A stretch of 64,000 bases of DNA from Symbiodinium sp. CCMP2592 (GCA_905221615.1 CAJNDT010003224.1:658501-722500), one strand, 5' to 3'. Numbered from the stretch's first letter, positions 35,096 through 47,935 are shown. Notes: generated from the sequence alone by a model not told the origin. Translations and numbers: made by a program.

Positions 35096-36151
35096 CTGCG
35101 TTGGGCCAGTCTTATAAAGGTTCAGGGTATTGTAGGGACATCGGCGATTACGGGATTTCAGGTTTACGGGTTGGGACTGTTAGGGGGCCGGGGTTAAGGC
35201 TTTGGGGTCAAGGAGCTGTACATGTTGTGGGCTGTATGGTAGCGTTTACAAATATACCCGATGTGGCAACATAGGAGCTTCGATCTTAAAGAAGTGTGAG
35301 CTTTTAATGAGAGGTTTTGACACCCCGCTTGCGATATACGTTTTTTTACAACCCTGTAACCGTACCCCTTTAACTTTAACCCTTATCCCTAAACCGTGGC
35401 CCTAAACCCTAAGCCTCTGAGCCCTAGGCCATAGCGTGCTAAACTTCCGGACTGCAAGACACCCGCACTATACATACAATCGAACTAACCCTAAACCTTG
35501 AAAGCCGCTAGAACATTTAAAGACCCCTAAAAGCCCTTAACCTAAACCCTGCAAGCAGGGATTGGTTCCGGCTGCGCATCTGCTTTTGCGAGGCGCGCCC
35601 TCGAGCTCGTTTGTCGTGCCAGGTTCAAGCCCGTCACATCTAGATCTAAAGATTATAAGAGACTCCACAGCAAGCCCAAGCAAACGTGACTAGTAGTAAT
35701 CTGTTGAGCACTCACGCCTAGATTGCAAGCAGGGTTTGGGGTTTGGGCGCTTCAGGATTGATTTAAGCAGCTGGCTCACAGGTGTCCAATCGAAGCTTTA
35801 GGGTTTAGGTCATCGGGTGACTGTAGCTACATGGCATACACATAGCAGGCCCTTTCAATGTTTAGTTCTTTGGGTTGCACTGTCACGCCCTCTAGCGGCT
35901 GCTGTCACATCTCTTCATGACATGTCTAAAAGAGGGGCGAATATAGCAAGTTGCATCGCCCGGTACAGCAGAGACGATGTCCAACAGTCATATGCATTGC
36001 GCTGGTTGATTGAGGCCCGTACCCAGACCTTACAGCTTCCAGCTATAATTTTGACTGCGGGAGCTACTAGATCTCTGCCATTGCAAAATCACAGCGACAT
36101 GAGCATATCGCTAACGGCTGCGCCCACTGCAGATCGACACTGCTGCAAGCC

Positions 36152-37165
36152 CTACTTCTTTGCTCTTCCCTTTGCCTTGCTTTTGGGCTTTGGCTTCGAT
36201 GCGGTGTTGGCCTTCTTGATAGCTCCACGGATCGGGGTGGCACACAGCTTGAACTCGACGATGCTCTTCTGCAAAGCCTTGCGATTGTCATCGGAAGCAA
36301 ATACTTAATTTATTATTTAGTTGTAAAGCTTAAGTCTGCTATATCAACTTGCAACCTGCCTCCACCTTTTCTTTCAGCTGGCTCTCCTCAGCCTTGTTTC
36401 CCACCGCCCAAGCAAGATCTCGCTTGAGGTCGGCCAGCGTCATACGGCACGGCTCGAGGTCCTTCATGAGGGCAAAGCGAAAGTTTTCAGACCTGGGATT
36501 TAGTTTGGGCTTTATAGGTTTGGGTTCATTAGATAATTTAGGGTATTAAAGTAAGTGGGTCAGGCTACGTTTCACATGTGTGGGGCATCCAGGTCTCAGG
36601 GTATACGTATCTAAGAAATATATCGGGATCTATAGGATCAGGGGTGTCTGGGTTTGGAATATTCTCAGTACAGCCCGAGGTCCTGCAGTGCGGAAGTTAT
36701 CAGACGTTGGGATTTATGATTTTATGGGCTTGGGTTATTTGGGTGTGGGTTTTACGGGTTTAGGTTTAGGGTTCAGGATATGGATCCTAGTATTGCAAAC
36801 GGTTTGAGATTGCTGTAGCAGTCTGGGATTTGCAAGTGTCCGGCTTCCAGGTCTCACGGCAATAGGATCTGGTTATATTGTGGTCTTGGCTTCAATGGTG
36901 TTTAGTGAATCGAATATATAGCGACTGTGTCTGGGGCCTACGGGTAGTGCAGCACTAATAATGCAACTCGGGGGAAGGCGTATTGAATAATTAGCCTCTT
37001 GTGTTCGCGCTTGAACATGTATCTGATAGCAACCCCGAAAACCCTAAGCACCTCAAGCCCGGAATGTAAAGGGCAGAACAAAGAAGCTTAAGCCTAAACC
37101 CTTTCATAAGAGCTTAGGGCTAATAGGGCTTAGGGTTCAGGGTTAGGGGTTAGGGAACTCTCTCC

Positions 37166-37262
<97 letters not shown>

Positions 37263-38590
37263 ATATACATATACATACAGGGCACACCCCTGCGTCGGTG
37301 AGGGACTTCTCGAAGCCTTCGTACTCGGTCAGTTCAAGGTTGGCTTTGTTGTCGGCCTCCGAAAACATGTACACATATATGTATGTGTATATATATATAT
37401 GCAGTTTGATGCAAATACAATACATGCATTGCATGTCTACTGATGCCTCTTTGGCGAGCTGCAGGAACGTCTTGTCTTTCTTCGGCTTTGGTGGTGGCTT
37501 GGGGGGCTTAATGTTCGGCAATCCGCTCGCGTTCTCCTGGTCCGCAAGCAACTTCTCCCTTAGCACGGTGCACATAGCATATATTCATCGATCTCGCTCG
37601 CTCGCTCGGAGCGTGTGAAGGCTAGCTAAGTATATGTAACCGAGCCACATCGCGTCAAAGGCATCATCCGGCTCGACGTCCGCGGACATTTCCATCGTCG
37701 CCTCGGAGCTGTCAACCTTTCGCTTCATCTCCTTGCTCGAGCTGTAGTTCTTGTACCGGAACTGTTCCTGTCATGATCGTACGCACTCGGGCATATTAAG
37801 GATGCATATAGGCATCGCACACACTGCTCGGTTTCATGCCGGTGCATGTCCACAGGCCTCGACACCAGGGAAATCCGGGTGCCTTGAATCTTGCTGGATG
37901 ACAAAGCGATGCTTTGCAGATATCCAATATCATCCAAGATACTCCTTGATGAAGCGCCCAAGCCTTCTTGGGTCCGCCGCCTCGTGTCGTTGCTTGAGGT
38001 CGGCAGCGAGTTCGGGACCCAATTCGCTGATCATCGTGCGGAGCGTCCACCACTCATACATCTCTTCCGTCTCAGTGCTGTGAGTGGTCCTCGAAAAGTC
38101 GAATCGGTATGTCTGTAATACACTTATGTGTATGGATGTGTGTGCATATACATAAATATTATAATTCATATATATATATATATATATACATACATATATA
38201 CCGCAGTGTGTAGGCGTTACGGTTTAATAAGGTAATAGGCTTGGGACTTAGGAGATAGTCCGATCACATAGTTTTGAATTGGCATATGGGTAGATATTAC
38301 GGAGTTGAGGGATTTCCGGTTGCACGTCTGCCGGAATGGGAATATATATGTAGATCTGACACGCTGAATCAGCACTCCAACCCTGCTGCCAGATAGAGGC
38401 CTAAGTAATAATTACATAGGAGCAAATTTTGGGGGGTTTAAGACTTGGGGATTGGGTTCACTAGATATTCGAATCGGAATGTACAGCTCCAATCCACTGA
38501 TTCACGAATCCCCCAAAGCCTAAGCCCAACGCGTTTATACTATAGCTCTAAGCCCTTAATAAGCCCGAAATCCCAAACTCTAGTAGACCC

Positions 38591-38648
<58 letters not shown>

Positions 38649-41600
38649 CCTTCGAATACAATATACCCCCCACCCAACCCTAAGCCCTATCTGCTGATGG
38701 ATTTAAAACCCCATATAACCCCTAAGAGCCGAAACCCTGAACCGTGTATTTATTATTTCTTTGCCGAAATATCATAAGTTCGAATAGTCTCTGTTGCGAA
38801 TTAAACGTAACCTCTGAAGCCTGAAACCCTGCATATAACTCGACAGGGCTTATCGATGCTGACGAGATTGCAAACATGTGGCAGGCCCGATCTTGCAGTT
38901 CAGACCCTCCGGTTTAGGGCTTGGGGTTTGGGGCTGAAAGGGGTTAGGGTTAGGGTTTAAGTTTTAGGGTTAAGGGTTTAGCCGATTACACAGAACCGTC
39001 ATAAGCCCCATTGCTTGTGATAAGTTTCTTCATCCGAATGATCATCTTGCACTCGGCCCATACGCCGCGACACGAAAGGTAGTGGGGATACAACTGATGC
39101 ATTTTCTCCCGATCTCAGATAGCAAGCAGGATAATTTATCATGTTCCGGTTTAAACGTAACACTTAGATTATTTGAAGAAGCAATAAAATTGAATTCTAA
39201 TTCTTATATAACGAGTAGCTGCCCTCTGCATCAATGCGCTTGCGAGCCACGTCGGGGTCCACGTCACCGCCTAGAAAGCAGTATTGAAGCTTAAGGGCTG
39301 GCTTAGTATTTCGGGTGCTTTAGGGGTTCTAAATATACCATCAATATTTACAAAACAATATAAGTGTATGTGCCTAGTTGCTTCTGGCCGACCTATAGAA
39401 TCGCATATACAGCGCATGCGGGGAGAGCCACGAGCCACGCTTGTCCTTGCGCCACGCGTCGGGGTCGTTGGGGTCGAGCTTCGAATTCTGCTTGATCGGC
39501 TGCTGCTTCATCGCCTGGTTCGGGTCATTCTGCTGGACATCCGGCTGCTTGGGCTGCTGCTTCATCGCCTGGTTCGGGTCATTCTGCTGGACCTCCGTCG
39601 GCTGCTTGGGCTGCTGCTTCATCGTCTGGTTCGGGTCATTCTGCTGGACCTCCGTCGGCGTGGGCTGCTGCTTCATCGCCTGGTTCGGGTCATTCTGCGC
39701 GACGTCGACGTCCATCGGCGTGGGCTCCTGCTTCATCTCTACGACTTGGTTCGGGTCATTCTGCTGGACCGTCGGCGTGGGCTGCTGCTTCATCTCCACT
39801 TGGTTCGGGTTCTGCTGGGCCGCTGGCGTTGGCTGCTGCTTGATATGCTCGGTTTCCGGGATCTTTGCCTTCGCATGGTCCGGGGCATTCTGCTGCGCGT
39901 TCTCCTGTGCCGGCCTCGCATAGAACCGGGATCGATCAGGGCTATCCCGATGGCTGTCACCGTAGCATTTGTCCAGGTATCGATCCACAGAGTTGTACAC
40001 GCTCGGGGCAAACGCTGGTACGGGAGGCTTAATCCCCCGAGGTGTCTCGACCGCTACGTCGGTGGGCACCTGAATAGCAAGGTTGCGTGTTTTAGATGTT
40101 GTTGTTAGGGTTTGAGGGGCTTTTCATGGCAGGGTTTTAAGTTTTAATATTATAGTAATATATAGCTCAATTGCTAATCTATATATATATATATATTAGA
40201 ATAATTTATAACTATATTGCTTATGGTTTTAGCTAGCTAGGTTTTATGTAGCGAACATCGGGACAGAGAATCTAATATGTATTAGTTAGGATGTCTATAT
40301 TTAAAGGTCAGAACACAAAGCCTTAAAACTGTATGAAACTGTACAACCTTCCCTTGATGCAAGATCTAGCGTCATACATAGACAGCACGAACCCCCTCTC
40401 TCTCTCTCTCTCTTTGTTGTGTTCTCTGTCATAATCGATATCATTCTTGTGTGTTTCGTCGCTCTAGATCTCCCTCTGTAATGCACTGGCCTGCTGGGGT
40501 TCCGCCTTGCACGGCTCTGCTGCCTTCTCCTGCTTCTCTGCTTCTTCAGCAGCTTGAACTCCATCCGTGGTCGGTCTCACCTGGTCCAACTCGGAGGTTG
40601 GGGCACGCTGCAGCGCGGAAGCCACCTCAGTCCTCAAGGCCTCCTGCATGGAGTCAGAGACGTCAGTCTCGAGGGACAGGTTGGAGTCCCCTCGGCCCCA
40701 TGACCAGCCCTCGTAGGGCTCCAAGTCCTTTGACATCCCGCGGTTCCTCCACCACCTCTTGATCAACAAATCCAAATGCTTAGACCCACTAGTCATACAT
40801 ATGCAGTCGTTACCCAGGGTTATAATTACAATTTAAAACGCACTCATGGCCGAAAAAGCCACTGCTTCTGGGGACCGTATCCCCACTCCTCCGACCAGCT
40901 GCTGCTGGACCAGCTGCGTGGCATCCAGGAACCGTGTCCCCACCAATCTCCGGCTTCATGGCCGGACTGTGTCGTCCACCCATTCCATGCATCACGTTCA
41001 TCGGTGCCGGTGCTTTCCGGCTCGGCCTGGCCCTGGAATAACTTCACGGGAGTCGCCTTTGGCTGCGTGGGCGTCGACAACTCCATCTGCGTTGATCCCG
41101 GTGTGACCATCCCGGTGAAACTGTCAAGCCTCCGTACCGGTCCCGGTGTGGCACAAATCTGCGATTTGTCAGGGCTAGCGCTGTTGGGAACCGGAGGCTC
41201 CAGCTGGGTCTCCAGCTCACGGATTATCTCGAGCTCCTCGGCATCGGTCATCTTGCCTGGACACATCACCATGGGTTCATGATATACACGGTTGAAACAT
41301 GCATATTGTCGTCACTCGGCTTGTACTATCCCATCTCACCTGGCTCACGTGCACACCCAGGCTTCAAAGCCGCACCATCATCAGCAGCCTTCGGCTTTTC
41401 TGGCCCCCTTGGATCATGATTGAACCAGGTACCCTCCCGAGTACTGCTATTACATCCAGACATGACTAGGAATCTAAACGCATTGGCTATTTTGGGATTT
41501 CGCTTGTATTTCCGAAGGCTTATACTATAGGATGAATGGTTGCAGCCCCGGGCTTTAAATGAAGTGGTGTAGCTTGGGTGTGGGTCGGCAGTTGAGGTCA

Positions 41601-42281
41601 TTAATAGTTACGGTATGTTGTAGTTTTGGTTATTATAATAAGGTTACCTTAAGGTTAGGAGCTACGGTGTAGGTTTGGGTAGGTATTACCTCAAGCGGCC
41701 CCGAGCCTTCTTTAACAGTTCGGACGAGAAGAAGAACAAGTACTAGTACTAGTGCCAGTACTACCAGTGTGGGCTTAGGGTCTTTACGTATACGACGGAT
41801 AACTGCAATCCTGGGAATCGGAGAAAATTAATCTTGCTGCACAGGCGTCTTCGTGGACTGTCGGCGACCCGGAGGTGCAGGTGCAGAAGCCTTCGGGCGC
41901 TTGTAGTCTGGGCTCCTCATCGGTGTCCTTAGCCACTAGGCTTCGGTTGTTGGTGTTTTGGGTCTTGACTTAGCGGTTTTTTAGGTTGTTTGGTTTAGGA
42001 TGTGGGAACAGGCTAAGGGTTTATTTTATTAAACCCTAAACCTCCAAACCCTAAACCTTAAATGCCCGAAAGCCCATGACCCCTTTGGAATCTTTAGGTA
42101 AAGCCCTACTAAACCCTAAACTTTAAACCCTAAACCCTACCGGGGTCCCTAAAGAATGCCCTAAAGCCCCAGACTCCTCTGCCTGGGTTTCTGGCACCTT
42201 GGCTCCTCCAAGATCAATGGCTAATGTATAGTTACATAGATGAGAACTGCTTCCACACTTAGTTGGCTCTCCTGTTGATAC

Positions 42282-42335
<54 letters not shown>

Positions 42336-42400
42336 CTTATGTATACATATACACATACACATAGACATAGGCATATATATATATATATATATGTGTGTAT

Positions 42401-42434
<34 letters not shown>

Positions 42435-42438
42435 GTGC

Positions 42439-42470
<32 letters not shown>

Positions 42471-42828
42471 TATGTATTTAAAAATAAATTATGCATGTAT
42501 ACCCGGCATGCACACAAAGGGGATGGGTATCCGGTCTAGGTTTATGCTAAAGTAATACATAACATACACATTGTAGACAAGAATCGACTTGCCGGACTTG
42601 CCGGTGAGGGGGGTTGCAGCCTGGGAACCTGTTGCCGGGGCCGGGGTTGCTGGTTCGTCGGGGCAAGAGCCCGTGCCACCGGATTTGGCGGGTGTGCCAG
42701 CGGATTTGCCGGGGGTTTTCGGCATTTGCTTCTTCAGCATCTGCAACGTACTAGCCGCTTTCTGAGGGTCAGCGGCAACGTATTGCGCAAGGGGCCGCTT
42801 CGTAGTCGAGGGTACCGACGTCGGCATC
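36152..42828 (-). CDS. Multi-exon gene A, unknown dinoflagellate protein with Gln/Pro repeats
   Basis: Placed exons: 42570-42828 (ATG 42827, directly after 'ctctttgcag'), 41340-41465, 40851-41256, 40491-40788, 39393-40069, 39213-39270, 38992-39093, 37858-38112, 37641-37767, 37441-37558, 37288-37356, 36356-36492 and 36152-36303 (TAG at 36152-36154). Several junctions are phase-exact, for example CCAG|GTGAG to CCAG|GC (Gly) and a GC donor completing Arg at 40851/40788. Order of parts: Pro/Thr/Lys-rich N-terminus; '[20 protein letters not shown]'; '[10 protein letters not shown]'; seven QQNDPNQ/MKQQP repeats; '[19 protein letters not shown]'; '[20 protein letters not shown]'; '[19 protein letters not shown]'; '[20 protein letters not shown]'; Lys-rich tail '[14 protein letters not shown]'. 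Exon 37858-38112 carries an in-frame TGA at 37930-37932. Introns hold CT, TA and CCCTAAA repeats. No enzymatic motif is recognised. The basic tail suggests nucleic-acid or chromatin contact (inference). Confidence 0.65.
37158..37262. repeat. CT/AG microsatellite of about 100 bp
   Basis: About 50 CT units lie in an intron of gene A (as GA on the coding strand), immediately after the exon 37288-37356. Confidence 0.95.
38590..38648. repeat. TA then GA microsatellite
   Basis: (TA)9-10 followed directly by (GA)18, in a large intron of gene A. Confidence 0.95.
39480..39830 (-). repeat. In-frame coding tandem repeat of gene A
   Basis: About seven imperfect units of 45-60 nt encode variants of '[18 protein letters not shown]', all multiples of three so the frame is kept. 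Expansion is internal to one exon. It gives a Gln/Pro/Asn-rich, probably disordered linker. Confidence 0.85.
42283..42475. repeat. TA/TG/CA microsatellite
   Basis: Long interrupted (TA)n with CACACA and TGTG patches. It produces spurious Tyr/Ile frames on both strands. Confidence 0.95.
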
Positions 42829-42840
42829 CTGCAAAGAGGG
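42829..42840 (-). promoter_or_regulatory. Possible splice or trans-splice acceptor before the gene A start
   Basis: On the minus strand 'cccctctttgcag|gATG' places a pyrimidine tract and AG one base before the first Met. Dinoflagellate mRNAs commonly receive a spliced leader at such sites (established knowledge). It could equally be an ordinary cis acceptor for an unseen upstream exon. Confidence 0.35.
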
Positions 42841-42886
42841 GTTTCTGGATGGATGAGTTTGGGGCCAAAGCGCAGAATACCGAGCT

Positions 42887-42978
42887 CACGGTTCCAAGGC
42901 CTGTTTCACGGTTCCAGGGCCTGTGTCACGGTTCCACGGGGCTGTTTCACGGTTCCAAGGCCTGTTTCACGGAGCCCT
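42887..42978. repeat. 20-bp tandem repeat upstream of gene A
   Basis: Copies of 'cacggttccaaggcctgttt' start at 42887, 42907, 42927, 42948 and 42968 (the last is partial). It lies 60-150 bp upstream of the gene A ATG, so it could be a promoter-proximal or 5' leader element. The function is unknown. Confidence 0.9.
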
Positions 42979-43694
42979 GGGCTGGCTTCTGGGGTCTGTA
43001 TGCACGCGCTTCTAAAATCCGTGGGTCCCGGGTACAGGTCCAGCGCGCAATGCTTCATAACGCAGGATATAGGGTCATGCGCCATGCGTCTCTGGATGCA
43101 GATCTACATATACATGCACTTGTACGCATGCTTCTGCTTATACATACATGCATGGAGATGATGCATACACATATACACACATACATACATGCATGCAGAT
43201 ATGCAGTCATACATACAAACATACGACACACAGACATATGCACATGCTTCCAGAATGCACACAAGTGTAGCACATGCAATAAATCGACCTCAGATCAGAA
43301 GTAGCCCTGAACAAAGCGGCATGGGATTAAGTCGGGGAGGTCTCATATTATGCATTGTCACAGTACACACAGACAAACATGCATATATGCACATATTGCA
43401 TAATATGATGTGCATCATGTCTGCACTCTCACTCGGATTGTCAAAGCCCTTAACCCCTAAACCCTTAAACGATCCATAACGACGCCCAAGCCCATTCCCA
43501 AAGGTCTACAAGGATGGCCATTGCTGTGCCGCATCGGTGAAGGAGGACTGCATCCCACTACTTAAACTAGGTTTGGGGTTTAGGGTTTATAATATATAAG
43601 ACATTTTCGGAAGCTTCAACACATTCCCTTATGGTTCCTATAGAGGTACCTATTCATGAAGACTTTGCAGGGCCCCAAAACTTCAAGTTCAGGG

Positions 43695-43812
43695 TATAGT
43701 AGAAGCCACAAAGTTGGAACATCATCATCCTCATGCCCTTAGGGTAACGTATAAAGGATTTCTAGGGTTAATCCTCCCAAAGCCATGCTCCAACTTTCTG
43801 GCTTCTACTATA
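43695..43812. mobile_element. MITE-like hairpin, family 'gccagaaagttggaa', copy 3
   Basis: Best-preserved copy: left 'tatagtagaagccacaaagt' and right 'actttctggcttctactata' are inverted repeats, ending in TA on both sides. Confidence 0.85.
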
Positions 43813-43889
43813 AGGTTTAGTGCGCTATTGGTTTGAGGATATGCAAAGTCTTCCATAGCATTTCTAGACCATTATACACAGAGCATATC

Positions 43890-43946
43890 TATATCTAAAT
43901 CTATATCTATATCTATATCTATATATCTATATCTATATCTATACAC
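43890..43946. repeat. TCTATA hexamer microsatellite
   Basis: About nine 'tctata' units with little variation. Confidence 0.9.
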
Positions 43947-44491
43947 ATAGTATACCGGACTGGTATAAATACATACATAGTACCTTGAACACATGGCTTC
44001 TGGGAACCCCAAGGCCCTATATTCTGTCGGAACCCAAAACCTTTTCAATCTTTACAAGTACCACCTGTCAAAGCGTCATGGCATGGCCCCAAATGCCACA
44101 TTTACAACACACAACCCTAGACCCTGAACCCATGAGCCCTAAAAGTAAGAAATCCAGACATCACAAGCCCGTAAGCCCCAGAGCCGCCTGGCTCACCTTG
44201 GCCCCGGCCCACAAAGAGGGTTTGCTGCAGCTGTCCTGGAGCTGCACTATAGCTAGTTGTGCACTTTAGTCTAAGGTGTGGGGTTTGTGGGGCACAAATC
44301 CACGGAAGCCCTACGCCTGAAGGCTCTCTCGCTCTCGCTCTCTCTCTCTTTCTCTCCCTCTCTCTTCGTACATGTATGCAAACTGCACTTCCTGGTCGCA
44401 CCTTGCATCAACCTTCCAGAACAAATGCAAGCGAGCCTTAGATAATGGGATCCTTTAATCAACCGAAAAACCCCTTGCCCCTGCTTGGCAG

Positions 44492-44785
44492 ATGCCTTCG
44501 TGGTCAGCTCGCGATATCGGCCGCCCAGGAGGAGGCGCAAAGGGATCAACAAATCTTGAGCTTGCGACGTGTATCGGTGGATGCAACATAAACACTATGC
44601 GTCAAAGACTCATTGCACATGCACATCGATCAGCTGAAGCCTGTTTGGCCCCTCTCATGCAAGAGCTCCCTCTGCCACAGATATTGCAGCAAAAGCATTA
44701 CAAATTTTGTATGCACTGCTATGGGGACACGGCTGGAGATATTGCAATTGCCTCGGCAGGTGACCTGCTGTTCCTGAACGCCTGA
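44492..44785 (+). CDS. Candidate exon, unknown protein
   Basis: A 97-codon plus frame containing 'NTMRQRLIAHAHRSAEACLA' and 'HYKFCMHCYGDTAGDIAIAS' ends at TGA 44785. Antisense frames are broken by stops, which favours plus-strand coding. It is surrounded by minus-strand genes and no splice partners were placed. Confidence 0.4.
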   Translation: MPSWSARDIGRPGGGAKGSTNLELATCIGGCNINTMRQRLIAHAHRSAEACLAPLMQELPLPQILQQKHYKFCMHCYGDTAGDIAIASAGDLLFLNA

Positions 44786-45512
44786 TCCCACGCGGTGCTT
44801 GCAGATGCTGGCTACGGTCTAATGGCGCTGCCATATCCTAGGTTGTTACGTATCAGCAACGCCGGAGTTTGTAGGTTAGGGTATAGGGTTTAGTGTTTTA
44901 GTGTTTAGGGTTCTTCTCGGTTTTGCGCTTAGGATGTCGGGTTCTGGATGTATAAGGCCTCGGGCTTTTTTGGCATCCGGTTCTCGATGTGGTGAGTGTG
45001 TGCGATTTTTGCTACATGATTTCTGAAGCCATACGTTACCCAATAATAGGCATGGCACTTCACAGGTTTTCGTTGCAGCACGTAGCTGTTATGTATCAGC
45101 ATTCACCCGGAGTTCTGTAGTTTAGGGTATATGGTTCCAGGATTTGTAAAATTTATGGTTTTAGGGTTTAGGGTTTCTAAACTATTTCTTCGAAGTTGAT
45201 ATGCTAGTGAATCTCGCGCACACTCGCCCCATCGAGAACCAGATGCCCCAACACCAAGCTTTCTAAATGCAGAAACCCTTAATCCTAAGAGTAAACCCGA
45301 GAAGAACCTTATACTTGCATCCGAAGCAAATCGGCTATCTAGTCACCGATCTGCAAGATTTCTCTCGGCCTTTAAGGCCTGTGTTGGGCCTTGGAGAGGG
45401 ATCGAGTTGGTGTGTTAAGGCCGATCAGAGTTTCAGATTCATGCTTGGGGTAGAGGTGATAGGGCCGCCGTGGATTCGTCTATGCTGTGGTGCTAGTGCT
45501 CTTGTGCATGTG

Positions 45513-45545
<33 letters not shown>

Positions 45546-45547
<2 letters not shown>

Positions 45548-45685
45548 GTCAGTATGTGTGTACAGAGTTCACAAACAAAATCTATCCATTTCTGTATATA
45601 CATATAATTATATACGTATATAGTTATATGAATATACAGAAATGGATAGATTTTGTTTGTGAACTGTGTACACACATACTGACTT
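45546..45685. mobile_element. Long MITE-like hairpin inside a TA microsatellite
   Basis: Arms 45546-45598 (aagtcagtatgtgtgtacag...) and 45633-45685 pair over 53 bp with only a few mismatches. (TA)n lies immediately outside on both sides (45523-45545 and about 45691-45708), as if the element inserted at a TA target within the microsatellite. The loop is also AT-rich. Confidence 0.85.
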
Positions 45686-46732
45686 GCCTATATATATATA
45701 TATATACCTACCCATAGACCGCACATAGGTACGGGGAATTATCGAAAGGATCTCATGGGTTAGAGGTTTGGGGACTCCGGAGTTCAAGTAGCTTTGGATG
45801 TGAAGGCCATGGTGGGGTATTTCGTCTTGTACGGAATTGGTTTGGAAGCTCTCATATTTAGCAGTGTAGTGTACAGGGATCGGGGACTCTAGCGCTCCGG
45901 GGTGTCCAATAGACCGCAAGCCTCAAAACTAAAGCCCTTCGGTTCACTCGTAGTACCCCATAGGCTCTGCCGTCATAGGAACTTTGGGGAACGAAGGCTT
46001 CCACAATCCAGCTTCGATCGCATCGGTGAGATAGCCAAGGAAGCGTTCCTGGGAATCATAAGGTCTTTCTGATATTCAGGCTTTCATATGATTGCCTGGT
46101 TTATAAGTTTTAATTATAGTGCTGCTGTGAGCAGGCTCAGAGAATCTTGAGAGTTGCTGTGCAATTGAAGTGCACCTTGCAGATCGAGTTACATCCCGCG
46201 GCAAAAAAAAAGTGCCTGAGAAACCGCAAAACCCTGAAGTCAAGATTACTGTAGGAAGCCAGCTCGGGGAGTTTAATCGTGTATCCCGCCACAGAAGAAA
46301 TGTACGTGAGACACTATTGCAGCTCAGTGGCCAAGTGGGCATCCTGCCAGAGCATCCTGACCTCCTGCCAGACACGTGTTCGACGCATATATTCCCCCAC
46401 ACCCAGATGAACTCGACACCCAGTTGAAATGCAGAAGCCTCAATATCTCCAATTTCTAGATCATATCCTTCCGGTGCCTGGCTGAGCTGTGGCATCTCCC
46501 TCTGAAGAAAGTCAGTCGACGGCGCAGAAGGGATCGAATCCTCAATGATGTCACATGCTCAAATCATGATAAGCATTCCGAAGCTGGAATAGGCAATGAT
46601 ACCATCGGATATGCACCCAAGATTCTGCAAGCTTGTTCTGCTCGGCTGCAAGAAAGCGGCAGAAGTTGTAGGGATAACGGCTTGTCGCCTTCAGCCCAGC
46701 ATCTGCTGTCCTCAGCAGAGCGTAACACAGTA

Positions 46733-46774
46733 GTAAGTAGTAGTAATAGCAGTAGCAGTAGCAGTAGCAGTAGC

Positions 46775-46826
<52 letters not shown>

Positions 46827-46832
46827 CTTGGT
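46733..46832. repeat. AGT/AGC trinucleotide microsatellite
   Basis: About 30 AGT/AGC units. The poly-Ser and poly-Leu frames they generate are not taken as genes. Confidence 0.95.
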
Positions 46833-47935
46833 GTTCTGGGTGCTGTCGTTGTTGTGGTAGTAATATACTACTATGGTTGTTGGTGTGTTTCCCGTTGTGG
46901 TGCTGGTGGTGGTGCTTGTTGTTGTGGTTGTGGTTGTGGTTATGGTTGCACGTGGTCGTGTTGTTGTTGTTGCCGTTTGAATCTAAGGATATAAGGTTGG
47001 CAGTTGCGGGTTTTCGGAAGGATGTAGCACGGATACGGAGACCAAGTAGGTGGACCCACACCCATTGTTCCCACAACCTTGGCCACCTCGCCCCCACCCC
47101 ATCTGCACCCCAAGGGCGTAATCAAAGAGTTGCAACATCAACCCAAAATCCCGCTAGCAAGTTTAATTAATATATTGGCTTCAATGCATACAGGCACACA
47201 GCCACAGGGTACATATATATATATATGTATGAACTTCGTAGCAATCCCGAAACCTTGAACTCCGAAAAAAAACTGCAAGCCCTTCTGCCAAGCATACGGC
47301 CTTTGGGCCCATGCCATGTAACTATATAGTCTGCGAACGTATACTTATAAGCGGACTCAGGCCGAATTGTACATGGTGAACGGACCCCAAATGCTACAGT
47401 GATATCATGGGTATCTATTGTTATAGTATCTATAAGTCGCACTATGGAATTCCCGGATCGTCCTGATGTTGTTTAGTCATACCGGTATAATTATATTACA
47501 GTGCTTAGCCCGTAAATGCACGCACGCCAAGTTTACAGAATGGCCCTTAAAGCCTATACACCAAATCATGAAACTTATAAGCTTTAAGCCCGAACTTCAA
47601 CACATCCTCCGAGCCTCATATTATTCTGTGCCGGCTGACTTGGTGCTAGTGACTGCTGGTGGTAATATATGCTGACCAATTGGCAGGGGGAGCCATGGTA
47701 CTTGTTGTATACATCATCAAATTAGTACTAATTGGGTAGGGTCGGGAGACAGGACTGAGCCTAAAAGCGCGAAGCCCTAAGCTCGAAAAGGAATACACTC
47801 CAAATTCATCGAAAGGTCCTATACCCAAATCTCTAGACTTACTGAGCACCCAAAAAATCCCAAGTTCGAAACATGCTGCTTACTTCAGACTCCAAAGGCC
47901 CCTTAGCCCCAAAACCTTGCAGGTGAAGCTACTAC

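Noticed and set aside
35817-36308. 163-codon plus-strand open frame
   Set aside because: It overlaps the C-terminal exon of gene A on the minus strand, which has a phase-consistent acceptor, a Lys-rich tail and a stop. The plus frame is antisense.
39284-40108. 274-codon plus-strand open frame rich in Leu/Arg
   Set aside because: It is antisense to the Gln/Pro-repeat exon of gene A. Its repeats are the complement of that coding minisatellite.
46076-46495. Open frames on both strands, 139 codons minus and 85 codons plus
   Set aside because: Both look protein-like ('EIGDIEASAFQLGVEF' on minus, 'VRETLLQLSGQVGILPEHPD' on plus). I could not decide the strand and found no splice partners, so I call neither.
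46564-47170. Poly-Ser and poly-Leu open frames
   Set aside because: They are translations of an AGT/AGC microsatellite and GTT-rich sequence, with no splice structure.
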